Shown piece after piece: positions 1 through 9,846 of a DNA stretch of 40,987 nt. A program made the translations under genes and the position numbers. The notes under the pieces were generated by a model. It was not told the DNA's origin and did not search any database. It worked only from the letters and a program-made list of their open reading frames with translations. The stretch's first letter is position 1; each line of letters opens with the position of its first letter. The DNA is from Diphasiastrum complanatum. Lineage: Eukaryota; Streptophyta; Lycopodiopsida; Lycopodiales; Lycopodiaceae. The DNA lies in the NCBI GenBank assembly GCA_029204225.1, contig MU835205.1, positions 1-40,987 on the forward strand. The letters are read 5' to 3'.

Positions 1-470
1 AACTTGATCAAACTTGAATGAAATGAAAAAGTATTGTTGCTTTCCGTACAGAACCAGCAAGCTACTGTATTTCACACGTGTGGATCCAAAAATAGTAAAT
101 ATAGATCATTCTACACATAGAATTGCAAGCAATCACCAAGATAGTGCACCAATGGATAGTAGAACCCAAGAGAACCATGTATAAGCATGAAATGAGATAG
201 AGAAGAGAGAAGATTGCTCTTTCCACGAGTTACATCCTTTTATAGCAGGTCCAAGCCCTATTTGGCCTCTTGGCTTTCCCACCAAAATGCTAACCCTATT
301 AATTTTGGGTCTAGATTCAATGTACCCAACTATTCAAATTTGAATCTACTCAAATTCGCATTCTAACTTTCTCACACTTTCAAAAAGTGTTCATTCAAAT
401 GAAATTTAGACTAATGAACTTTGAAAAGTCAACCTCTAAGTCAAAAACAAGTTTTGGCCTCAATATGCCA
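1..470 (-). repeat. LTR-like dispersed repeat, cut by the window edge
   Basis: Read on the minus strand, this stretch matches the plus strand of 37215-37540 in the same order. Shared blocks are an ATTGAGGCCAA-type block, a GACTTAGAG block, AGATTCAAATTTGAAT, a CATTGAATCTAG block, a TATA box (TATAAAAGGATG here, TTATATAATTG there) and a TTGGTGAT..TTG block. A TATA box at about 238-243 (minus) followed by CT-rich sequence fits an LTR U3/R. Its outer end lies off the window, so TG..CA ends and a target duplication cannot be checked. It lies downstream, in minus-strand sense, of the ORF relic at 600-1880, so it could be that element's 3' LTR. That link is inference. Confidence 0.55.
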
Positions 471-599
471 AATATGGAAATATAGCAAAATGTGATGAAA
501 CAGAAGGGCGATCAGATTCGTCAGTTTCAGCTTCAAGAGGTCTTCTACCTTTCCTAGTAACATGTAGATGCCTCTAGACTTGATGTCTGGCTATTTAAA

Positions 600-1880
600 A
601 TCAAGTGCAGCATGGATTTTTTGGTACTAGCGTTGATGCACTACAGTGGCCCACCATGAGTGGTATCTTCGTGCCGTAGAATGGTAGTGGAGAAAAATGT
701 CGGTGGGTGGGAGAGATGAGGTGGCAGGTGGTGAAGCGGTGCGAGGCAGTGGAGAAGTGATGAAAGGTGGAGATGCATATTCAAGACAAGGCATGGTGGG
801 ATCCTGTTGGAGGGTGGTAGGGATGTCTTCAGCTTGTGCGGTGTACTGGATGGCCTAGTTGAAGGCGTGATCTCTACTAGTTTGGAGGTCAAAATGGGGG
901 AGTGTGAGCTGGAGTTGTTGGTAGTCAAAGGTTGTGGTGGATTTATGAATGGAAATTAGAGACGAGAAAGGGATGGCAAATGGTGAGATCTTGGTCGACG
1001 ACATTGTAACGAAACATTGTCGTGTTGTAGCACTGAATAAAGGTGGTTGGATGGTACTAGTGGTGGTCATAGTAGAGGGTCCGATACTCTTTGTAGGCTT
1101 GGCAGAGTGTGTCTGGAAGAGTGGTGACAATGTTTGATGTGTGTCACCAACGCTTAGGATGCAGGCTTGGGTGGTGTTGCTGGCTTGATTTTCGACACGT
1201 ACCTGACTTGTGGTTGTTGTGAAGGTGAAGGGATAGAACGGGGATGTAATGAATAGAGGGAAATTTTGCATGTGATCTAGCTTTGAGTGAAGATCTTGGA
1301 AAAAATTAATAATGGCACAAATGTCGGCAATAAAATGGAGCGCATGACTCCTAAAAATATCACAAAAGTAGCCAAAGTTCTTAAATTGTACGAAATCGAT
1401 AAGGATGGAAAGAAAATATTGTTTTTATTGGCCTCCAAAGCTAGTTGATATCAATGAAGAATATCAAAATTAGAGAGGGGGGAAGCTAGGAATGGCAGAG
1501 AAAAATAAGAAAAAGCTAGTCTAATTAAATATTGAAAATTAAGAGAGATATTGCCATCTAGAGCTGTGGAAAACTCCAAAATGACATTGAACTGCTTCTT
1601 TATTATCTTCAGCTCATCCTCAGCTTCACATAGAGAGAGTGCTCTTCCTCTTGTAGAGTGACACTCAGGGTAGCTACCTTTGTTATCATGTGTGGCAAGA
1701 GCTACTTCGTGTATCACTTGTTGGTCCTTCAAAAGTTGAATGGACTAAGTTGAAAGGCTTTTATGGAAGTCAGTCTGCTTTCTCTGGAGTTTTTGGGGGG
1801 CCGATACTTTTTCTTCTGTTGTAGCAATTGTTTGGTCCACAGTGGCCTGGAGATTCTTGATGGGGCAAGGGAGATAGGAA
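600..1880 (-). pseudogene. Copy A of an unrecognised element-borne ORF (decayed)
   Basis: About 1.25 kb here is a diverged direct copy of 16590-17825. Landmarks occur in the same order in both: a segment encoding KKQF..L.FSTALDG/TTLDD (about 1550-1630 here), a GAGAGGGG run, a TGCATGTGATCTAGCT block, a GGTAGTCAA block, and a proline/serine/histidine-rich segment around 640-930. Minus-strand translation near 960-1140 gives an AYKEYRTLYYD peptide that matches AYNELRTLYYD in copy B, followed by similar YHP and HP residues. Conservation at protein level means this was once coding. Stops and frameshifts now interrupt every frame. I do not recognise the family. An origin as an accessory ORF of an LTR element is inferred from copy C. 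Confidence 0.5.
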
Positions 1881-2700
1881 GAACAAGAATGGAGAGAGCA
1901 GGAATATTTCGGAACAACTCTCTCGTTCTAATCGGTTGCTAGTGCAAAAACAGTCTAATAGACAGCTTATGCTAAAGATAATCACAGCTTTATGCGTTCT
2001 AATTGCCCAACAGGATCTTAAAATAAATTCATACTCTAAAAATAGAGTACAGTCCATTGAAGATATTGGAGATAGTTTGTGTGTGGTATTACTGAAATCA
2101 AATTCAATGTGAAGTATAGTTTTGAAGTGAATGGAAGAGTAGTATGATATCGCGAGTTCCTCAAGCGTCAAAGACAACCATCGTCTGATCAGAAACTAAC
2201 GAGTCGTAGACGTCCATGTTCTGATCAGAGAGGCAGACTGACGTCGCTAGTCCTTTTGAAACCTCAAAAAGGCACTCAATCTTTTAGCTTCAAAAAATGA
2301 GACATGTATTGGAGACTAGATCTATCATGCTCGCATTTAATATGATCTCGATCAAAGGTCCCGTCAAGAGGTCAGTGGGTCTAGCTCGGTCTGTAAATTG
2401 ATTATGGCTATGAGGATCTGGGGCCGCCATCGTACCAAAGACATGATTAATTATTTAGAGGTCTAAACTCATGATGGTGAATTTGCACAAAACTAGTAGT
2501 GATTTACAAGAAGAGTGGTTGATGTGACCCAATTAGGCTACTGAGGTGTCACAATGAGGTGTCACTGTTCACTCCTAGTTGTGGAGACTTGGATGGTATA
2601 AGTATACTCATAGGCTTCCCTTGGAATGAGCTTGAATTTGGTATTGGGTAGCTACATCCTACTAGTGTGGCATCTCTCTGTAGAGCTCTTGCTAGTCCAT
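1881..2700. other. No recognisable gene
   Basis: A minus-strand open frame of about 135 codons (1770-2177) crosses this interval but has no recognisable domain and overlaps the edge of the copy A relic. It may be decayed internal sequence of a minus-strand retroelement whose primer binding site lies at 2946-2958. I see no other feature. Confidence 0.35.
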
Positions 2701-2703
2701 AGA

Positions 2704-2853
2704 TGTGTGTGTGTGTCTCTGCTGTGTGTGTATGTGTGTGTGTGTGTGCATGCGCGCGTGTGTGCATGCGCACGTGTGTGCATGCGTGCGTGTGTGCATG
2801 TTCATGTGCGCGCGTGTGCGTGTGCATGTGCGTGTGCGTGCACGTGTGCATGT
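2704..2853. repeat. TG/CG/CA alternating purine-pyrimidine tract
   Basis: Two runs alternate perfectly between purine and pyrimidine: about 79 bp (2723-2801) and about 51 bp (2803-2853), broken only by a TTC step. They mix TG, CG and CA steps, including GCGCGC. Such sequence is prone to form Z-DNA. Open frames here, such as Cys/Val-rich or His/Thr-rich translations, are by-products of the repeat. Confidence 0.9.
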
Positions 2854-2945
2854 TGATCAAGCAGATCTCAGAAGATGTACCTTCCATAATGAATGATCTA
2901 AAATATTGTAAAATAGTCACGAATACTATAACAGTTTGGACCTAT

Positions 2946-2958
2946 GGCTCTGATACCA
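2946..2958 (-). other. LTR-retrotransposon primer binding site (tRNA-iMet type)
   Basis: The minus strand reads TGGTATCAGAGCC, the primer binding site used by many plant LTR retrotransposons, complementary to the 3' end of initiator tRNA-Met. Two bases upstream on the minus strand the sequence ends ..CCCAACA, a typical LTR end. So a minus-strand 5' LTR should begin at 2961 (plus strand TGTTGGG) and run to higher coordinates. I could not find its far end. A weaker variant (TGGTATTAGACC) lies at 3009-3020. Confidence 0.65.
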
Positions 2959-2960
2959 CT

Positions 2961-3730
2961 TGTTGGGTTTCCATGAAGGAGTATTTGTCTTTAAGTGATT
3001 ATTTATTAGGTCTAATACCACTCTTGCTGAATATAGTTTCCAATCAAGAGAAAAAATCAATGTTAAATTATGACAAGATCTTTCACCAACTATTGATTCA
3101 AACTATTACTTAGATCGACCAGAGGAATATCTTTGTAGGTGTCGAAGACAATCATGAAGGGAACGAAACAGTAGGCGTCTATGACAGCCATGCTTCCTTC
3201 GAATGAGATATTTCGAATGAGTCATGGAACAAGTATTAGTACTAGAGAAAGGAATTATTAAAAGGCATTCGTCAGTGGAAACACACATAAATAAAATAGA
3301 AAATCTATGTTTAGTTGTTGAATAATACAACGATCAGATCAAGATTCTATGTCCGAGAATGGTTCACAATAATAGCACACTATGTGTTGTGATCTTACTG
3401 CACTACTTACAGATTGAACAGTATCTCTACTTCTTGAATTACCTTCACTCTCTCTAAAAATCTCTGATCCTATGGAATCAAATAGCATGATACAAAGGAT
3501 TTCACGGAGGAACTCTGATTCACGCTACCACTACTTGATTGACTCATGTATTGTATGGACTTTTTGTCTCTTCTGCTATGAATATCAGTCTATGAGTATT
3601 GATATATTGTATGTATATACACATCAGTTGCGGCACTCATGAAGATTACAATTGTACCGCTAGAGTGAACTATATAGGTGACAGTTGTGAAGTGGTGCAC
3701 TTAATACATAGTAAACGGTGACGTAGTCTA
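2961..3730 (-). mobile_element. Probable degenerate LTR sequence next to the primer binding site
   Basis: The lower edge (TGTTGGG) sits where a minus-strand 5' LTR should end, directly next to the primer binding site. No second copy and no clear outer end are visible, so the upper boundary is arbitrary. There is no coding capacity. Confidence 0.3.
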
Positions 3731-3739
3731 CGTCATGTA

Positions 3740-3925
3740 GAGCTCCATTTTGACTAGTGATAGTCGGTAGTCGTCGAAGATGTCGATGAAGTCAAGTCGA
3801 CTTGTTCACCCTTGAGAAGATGTCGATGGAGTCAAAGTTGATAGACTTAAGTCGAATCGGTGAAGTCGACGTCGATGTAGTCGAGTCGAACTTGTTCTGA
3901 TTCAAGGGCGATGTAGATACAGACT
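3740..3925. repeat. TCGA-rich imperfect repeat stretch
   Basis: About ten TCGA tetranucleotides occur in under 190 bp, in variants of GATGTCGATG(A/G)AGTC and AAGTCGA. The motif is repeated irregularly rather than in a fixed unit. No coding sequence is evident. Confidence 0.6.
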
Positions 3926-3999
3926 ATTCGACTTTTGCTAGTAGGCTGTATACTGATGTAGAGAGGGAACATTTACATAGTATAGGAGACAAATTCAGG

Positions 4000-4640
4000 T
4001 GAGTATAAGTGAAGATTAACTCCAACGAAAACCCGAAAAACATGAAGGTGCCCTTGAACAAGGAAGGCATGTAAATCCCGAAGGTGTGAAAAATTCAAAG
4101 GTAGGCCTGAAATGGATTTCAAGGCATTGTGTCACTGTGTGGCATTTTTCCCGAAGGTGCAAAAAATGCGAGGAAGGTGAAAAGGCGAAGGTGCCTTTAA
4201 AATTGTTTAAGCACAAAAATGGAAGAGTGGAAAAATGCGAAGGTCTGAAAAATGTAGTCGGCCTTCGGCTGTTTTCAGGATGCTCATTACTTGGACGATT
4301 TGTTAAGGCTGAGCATAAGAAATCTAACATTATGTACATTTGTGTACATGATTCTACATGGTTTTTGATCAGGCTAGATTTGCCAAGTTTTGGCAATTCT
4401 TCACAAGCATTCCCAAAGTTTCAAATACAGGTTGAAATCTACATTGATCGATACTGTAGAAATTATGTTGATCGACATTTGTAGGTGTGGGGTTCAAAAG
4501 GAATGCTGATCTATTTTTGTAAGGGGCAACATTCTCCATGTTTAGAAATAGGTTGAAAATCGCATTGGTCAACTTTGAAAAATATCGATTGGCATTTCTA
4601 ACTATGTGAAATGCCATGTAAAATTGTAGAAAATTGAACT
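4000..4640. other. Low-complexity stretch with recurring CGAAGGT..GAAAAAT motif
   Basis: Variants of CGAAGGTG and GAAAAATG recur between 4020 and 4260. A plus-strand frame of 132 codons (4086-4484) crosses the region but has no recognisable domain and is rich in residues dictated by the repeated motif. I do not regard it as a gene. Confidence 0.4.
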
Positions 4641-4740
4641 ACGTAAATCCTATGTATTTTTTACAGAGAAAAAATGTCGATCGAGATTTTTCGACTATTA
4701 CAAATTGTGTGAAAATGCAGACTACAACTGAAAACTCATG

Positions 4741-5065
4741 TATTTTCTATATAAAAAAAAACCTAGTAAGATGACATGAATACATTACATAATGAATTCT
4801 ACTAATTTTTGAAATTCTAACAGATTCAACCTCGGCCGACTTGGTCGATCCTATATTGATAAAAAAAGAAACTAATAAGATGACATGAACACATTACATA
4901 ATGAATTCTACTAATTTTAAAAATTCTAACATATTCAACCTTGGCCAACTTGGTTGATTCTATATCGATAAAAAGAAACCAATAAGATGACATGAACACA
5001 TTACATAATGAATTCTACTAATTTTTAAAGTTCTAACATATTCAACCTCGGCCAACTTGGTTGAG
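4741..5065. repeat. Tandem array, ~108-bp unit, three copies
   Basis: The string ATGACATGAA begins at 4771, 4880 and 4987 (spacing 109 and 107). It is followed each time by an ACATTACATAATGAATTCTA block and a TTCAACCT(C/T)GGCC block ending in ACTTGGT. The units differ by scattered substitutions. The last is followed by unrelated AT-rich sequence. It has no coding potential. Confidence 0.9.
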
Positions 5066-7440
5066 TATTATCAATATTGGACTATAACAATTTTTTATTC
5101 TATAGCTCCTTGTTGGAATTTTGACCTATTTGATCTTCCTACTATTGTATCAGTGCATGGAGTGAGGTTTAAATGCAATAGCCTCAATCTTAATTCAATT
5201 TGAAGAAGCTATTTGCAGGTGTTATACATGAAACCTTTTTGCCAAACTTAAGATATTAATATATCATATGCCTCCCATTTTTAAAGAGAGCTAAATGGTC
5301 TTACTCACCCATATACTTGTTTATTACAAATCTTCCTTTCAATTCGCCTATGGTTTTCAAATAGTTTCAACGCATCACCTTTTAAATTACAATTATATAA
5401 TTTCTAGGATATTTCCTCTATATTTGTCCAAACCAATGTTTCTTGTGCTCTTTTGTAGAATGACCTTTTATGAAATGCAAAAAGCAAAAAGAAAATCAAG
5501 AGACATCCCCTCCATATCTAAATAATGACACATTATGTGAAAAGAAACTAGCTCATTTCATAACTTAAGTAATTATTTTGATATGTGAAAACCTCTTTAC
5601 ATGAGAAATGAATGTTGTAGCTAGCATGAACTCATTATTATCTTAATACTAGAAACTATCTTGAGTCCATCGATTGGGATTTTTTTGATAAAAGGAAAAG
5701 TATGTTGGATCCTACTTAGCTTTTGTACCTTTTTACACTTTTTCTATGATGAATACTATGCGATACTTGTTTTTCATAAAAATGAGTAGATTTTACAATC
5801 CTAAGAAAATAAAAATATTTTGGTATTGAAAACAAACTATGGTAATCAAGTTAATTACACCGGTCGACAAGAGTTATCAATTTGATGAGACATTATGGAT
5901 TAACGAGACTCCATGTCCCCCTTTCCCCTACCTTGTGGCCCATTAGAGCTACTTACATTGAACTTTTATACATGCATGCCTTTAGAAATTGTGTTGTATG
6001 TGAGCTTTCAAAACCTTATTTATCCCAAAAGGATCTAACGCTATTGTACATCAAATAAATTAATAATAGTGTGTGCTCATCTATCCAAAAATGAATCTTC
6101 ACACTTATGCAAGTGTAGATGGTGCTCATCCTCTTATATTATGCATCCTTGCCCATCCTTGGCCATATTCATTTCATGTGGACTTAAATGAAAAGTGGAA
6201 CTTACAACATGGAAAGTGGGCACTACCAAGCATCCACTTAGTGCCCCATTGAGATCCGAGAAGGCATATATCATGAATGTTGTTTAAAAAAAATTAGAGA
6301 GAAGAGTTTTTTTTTACCAAACTTTTGGTACTCAAAAGGCATTTCTTTAATTAGATTCAATTAAATGAAGTTGAATTTTTGCAAAAAAAAAAAAAACTAA
6401 TCAAATTTTATCATGTATTGTGACCTAAAGTTGAAATGTGAATAATGTTATTGAAAGTACCATAATCCAAAAATTTTAAATTCAAAGCAAAAGAGTATAG
6501 ATCTAATTGAGAACACGTCTTAAGAAGATATAGTAGTGTTACACATTTGAGTACTATACAACACATGTTATCTAAAGCATGTAGTTGATGCTCAATCTAA
6601 ATCATTTAATGATTAGAACTTGAAGGTTTGACCCACTTTTTATTTACATATGCCCATTTCTATATTGTATAAATGTTCACATATATTACTTAGATTAGAT
6701 GTCACTTACTAGGAAATCAACACTTTCCCTATAACTTTGCTATATTTTGAAATGCATAGGATATACACAAGAAGAATGAGGTACATGATAAAGGAAACAA
6801 CAAGGTTTTGAAATAATCATAAGGGCACTCTATGCATAGACAAAAGCTTGAAAGCAAATTACCTCAAAACAAAGTCAATTTAGACCAAAAATCACCATGT
6901 TGAATGTACAAATTGGTGCCGGCATGCATAATATGCTTAAAAAATCAATTTATTGAAATTTTGTATAGGTCATATCCTTGGTGAAGTCTAGTTTGATTTT
7001 TTAACAGGCATGTCTCTAGGAGTATATTTTGAAGCAAGTAATCTACTTTTCATGTAAGAAATTTGTACTTTACATAAGCACAATTATGATGGTCAAGTTT
7101 ATTGAATACTTCAATTTTAATATTCTCATTTGTGAGCCTCATATTGTATATATACTAGAGATATTTGCAATTATGCATAATTGTGGTTGACTAAACAATT
7201 TGAAGGGCTTTTGTGTAGAATTTTTTTGGTGAATGCATATTCAAGCTACTAGCTATAATTAACTTCATTTGAAAAGTGTAGCCCAATTTTATTTGTAAGC
7301 ATAAATAGTCTTGGTAATGAGAATATGAGAATCTAGAAAATTGTCCTACTGAAAGATTAGATACTTCTAACTTTTGTCTCTCCTTCTCAATCAAGATTTA
7401 TCAAAGGTAGGCCAAATTTTCACAACTTAGTGATTTTCCA
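5066..7440. other. AT-rich interval with no gene seen
   Basis: Long A and T runs and short frames only. The plus frame of 76 codons at 5295-5525 has no recognisable domain. I found no element ends, RNA gene or repeat array here. Confidence 0.6.

Positions 7441-7443
<3 letters not shown>

Positions 7444-7476
<33 letters not shown>
7444..7476. repeat. (CT)n microsatellite, 33 bp
   Basis: Uninterrupted CT dinucleotides flanked by AATT and TCCCG. Confidence 0.95.
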
Positions 7477-7479
<3 letters not shown>

Positions 7480-8020
7480 CGACATTCTTGTCGCATAGGC
7501 CTTACATGTGTATTTATTTGCAGTCTACAGAACCGTGATCGATGGGAATAATGGAAATTTAGCTCATTTTTTTAATAAATCTTTTCTATGTTCATTTGAG
7601 ATAACAACAGGAATTTCCTAGTCAAAATCATCATCAAAGTCATGCGTGTCATCTAATTTTTCAACGGTAGCATCATCCAACCAATACTTTCTCACCTTCA
7701 ACTTGTGTGGAATTCTTTGAGGTTTCATTCAATTCAATACCACTAGGAGGAGTGTCTTTGGACAAGGCATCTTGTCTAGTCGTTCTCTTGTTCATGGAGA
7801 TTCGACCACCTGACAAATGAAAACAACGAGAGTCAAATATGCATACCAACTTTTTTTCATTTGCCATTGAACTTCTGTAGTAACAGGGTATCTCTTAACG
7901 ACAAAAGAATTCACAACATAGTTGTCACCATAAGGGCGGAAGAATGCAAGAACCATTTCACTTTTTGATTGAAAGAAAAAATTATATATGTGGCTACTGA
8001 GTTATATAGCAAATGGTGAA
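7477..8020. other. No recognisable gene; one unassigned minus-strand frame
   Basis: A 64-codon minus-strand frame (7673-7867) encodes a peptide containing DSRCFHLSGGRISMNKR and ending in a QVEGEKVLVG tail. I do not recognise it. It could be a fragment of a transposase-related ORF, but nothing beside it supports that. Confidence 0.3.
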
Positions 8021-8620
8021 TGGCTAAAGGACCCCATCTGCTGGCAGATGGGGTCTATGAGCCATTTGGAGATGGGGTCTATAGTAAGCAAAGCTCAACT
8101 AAAGGATTCAATCTCACCCCTATTGTAAGTAACATCATGAACAAAGTTGATAGTTGACGTCAATGGCGAAATGGCTAAAAGACCCCATCTGGCGGCAGAT
8201 GGGGTCTACAAGGCATTTGGAGATGGGGTATAGTAAGCAAAGCTCAGCTAGAGGATTCCACATTATCCTTATTTCAAGTAACATCATGAAAAAAACTGAC
8301 AGTTGACATCGATGGCGAAATGACTGAAAGACCCCATCTGCCAACAGATGGAGTCTCTATGAGGCTGTTGGAGATGGGGTATAGTAAGCAAAGCTCAGCT
8401 AGAGGATTCAGCATTATGCCTATTTTAAGTAACATCATGAAAAAAGTTGACAGTTGACATCGATGGTGAAACCTCCATCTGTCGGCAGATGGGGTCTATT
8501 AGCTATTTCAGAGGTTGTTATACATCATAAGAAAAAAACGATCTAGCACAAAAAAGCGTTATCACCTGCCAAACCATATTGGCTCCCAGACCCCATCTGC
8601 CGGTAGATGGAGTCTAATAG
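8021..8620. repeat. Tandem array carrying 26-bp palindromes, ~150-bp period
   Basis: A palindrome with arms GACCCCATCTGC and GCAGATGGGGTC around a 2-bp centre occurs at 8030-8055, and variants at 8181-8206, 8330-8355, 8471-8496 and 8589-8614. The first four are embedded in a tandem unit of 151, 149 and 141 bp with shared blocks TAGTAAGCAAAGCTCA, GTAACATCATGAA, TTGACATCGATGG and GGCGAAATGGCTAAAAG. Each of the first three units also carries a third arm-like copy (GGAGATGGGGT) about 13 bp after the palindrome. The first palindrome is a perfect inverted repeat and later ones carry one or more arm mismatches. Frames crossing the array encode nothing recognisable. Confidence 0.9.
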
Positions 8621-8714
8621 TCGTTACAAAGAGTGGACAGATGAACCAAATAAATGGCTAATGATGGCTCTTGTGGCTACTTGATGGCTTTTGTATGTTT
8701 TGTGGTTCTTGGAC

Positions 8715-9134
8715 ATGTATTGAATGTGAGTAAACTGAATGCATAAAGAGAGGCTTAAAGAGAAAGCGATCAATGGAGAATGGCCTAAAGACCCCATCTG
8801 CCGGAGTGCGAGGGTATATAGGATCGATTTTTCAGACTCAAATCAGCGGAGCATAAGTTGCTGAGAGTGCATATTGTGATGTATATGTGAATTCATGCAT
8901 TGAGAGTGGCCGAAAATAAAGAGTCATATTTGTTTAGGTCATATTCGTCATGTATCAAATGTGAGTAAAGTCAATGCATAAAGAGAGGCTTAAAGAGAAA
9001 GCGATCAATGGAGAATGGCCTAAAAACGCCATCTGCCAAAATGTGAGGGTATATAGGATCGATTTCTCATACTCAGATCAGTGGAGCATAAGTTGCTGAG
9101 AGTGCATATTGTGATGTATATGTGAATTCATGCC
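8715..9134. repeat. Direct duplication, ~185 bp, two copies (8715-8896 and 8949-9134)
   Basis: The copies share an AATGCATAAAGAGAGGCTTA block, AAAGCGATCAATGGAGAATG, GAGGGTATATAGGATCGATT, AAGTTGCTGAGAGTGCATAT and GATGTATATGTGAATTCATG, and start about 234 bp apart. Each contains a left palindrome arm (intact at 8790, degraded near 9025) without its right arm, so the duplication is linked to the palindrome array. A further degraded palindrome lies at 9183-9205, directly before the Copia fragment. Confidence 0.9.
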
Positions 9135-9204
9135 AGGATGTTCGAATGGCAGGTAGTCGGCATTGTTGGCAAATGGCTAAAAGACCCCATCTATCGGCAG
9201 ACCA

Positions 9205-9846
9205 TCAAAGGAGGAGTTGCCCAATTTGGAAACTCTTCAAGGAACTCTCATCTCTGAAGAAGCTAGGCAAAGTTACAAACTTTCTAGGATGAACAAACTC
9301 GAGCATATTGGAAGTGACAAAGCTCTCTTTGTCAAGGACAAGCATAAAGGAATGAGCAAGAACCAATTTTCTCAAGTTTTCAACAAAGACAAAGCCAAGG
9401 AAAGAGACAAGATGGTGAAGAGGATGACTCATCTCATCCCTCTACTTCAAAGACCAAGAAGAAGAAAGTCAAGTGTTTCTTTTGTGGCAAGAAGGGGCAC
9501 TATGTCTCTAATTGCTTCAAAAAGAAAAATCAACTCAAACAAGCAAATCTCTCTAATGAGAAAGAAAAAGATTTTATTGCAAGTGATGGAGAAGGATCAC
9601 TCATGGTGTCAAGCTTTTCTTCATCATCCTTCAAGAAAGATGGAGCTTGGTACATCGATAGTGGAGCCTCTTCACATATGTGCTGTTCAAAGGAGTGTAT
9701 CTTATAAAGGACTTAAAATATCTATTTATACTACAAATGATCATGAATGCTCTATTGAAGGAATTGGCAACATTGCATTGAAACTTGCTTCTTCTAAAGT
9801 TCTATCACTTTCCAATGTTCTTTTTGTTCTTATGGTTGTCTTTTGA
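9205..9846 (+). pseudogene. Copia-type gag-protease fragment, frameshifted
   Basis: The first frame encodes a Copia gag C-terminal stretch (NLETLQGTLISEEARQ, then a lysine-rich linker). Near 9435 the coding signal moves to another frame, where a CX2CX4HX4C zinc knuckle (CFFCGKKGHYVSNC, 9474-9515) precedes an acidic linker and the aspartic protease motif DSGASSHM (9657-9680). After about 9700 it returns to the first frame for a protease-like tail (GIGNIALKLASSKVLSLSNV). Known role: nucleocapsid RNA binding and polyprotein cleavage. Integrase, reverse transcriptase and RNase H are absent. At least two frameshifts make it non-functional. Its left edge abuts the last palindrome of the preceding array. 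Confidence 0.85.

Noticed and set aside
949-1137. Plus-strand frame within copy A
   Set aside because: Antisense shadow; the protein-level similarity to copy B is on the minus strand.
2549-3113. Overlapping Cys/Val-rich and His/Thr-rich frames on both strands
   Set aside because: They arise from the alternating TG/CG/CA tract; composition is fully explained by the repeat.
4086-4484. 132-codon plus-strand frame and overlapping minus frames at 4016-4617
   Set aside because: Low-complexity sequence with no domain, and comparable frames on both strands.
8030-8614. CRISPR-like interpretation of the regularly spaced palindromes
   Set aside because: The spacers are themselves repeats of each other and the genome is plant nuclear; this is a tandem satellite-like array.
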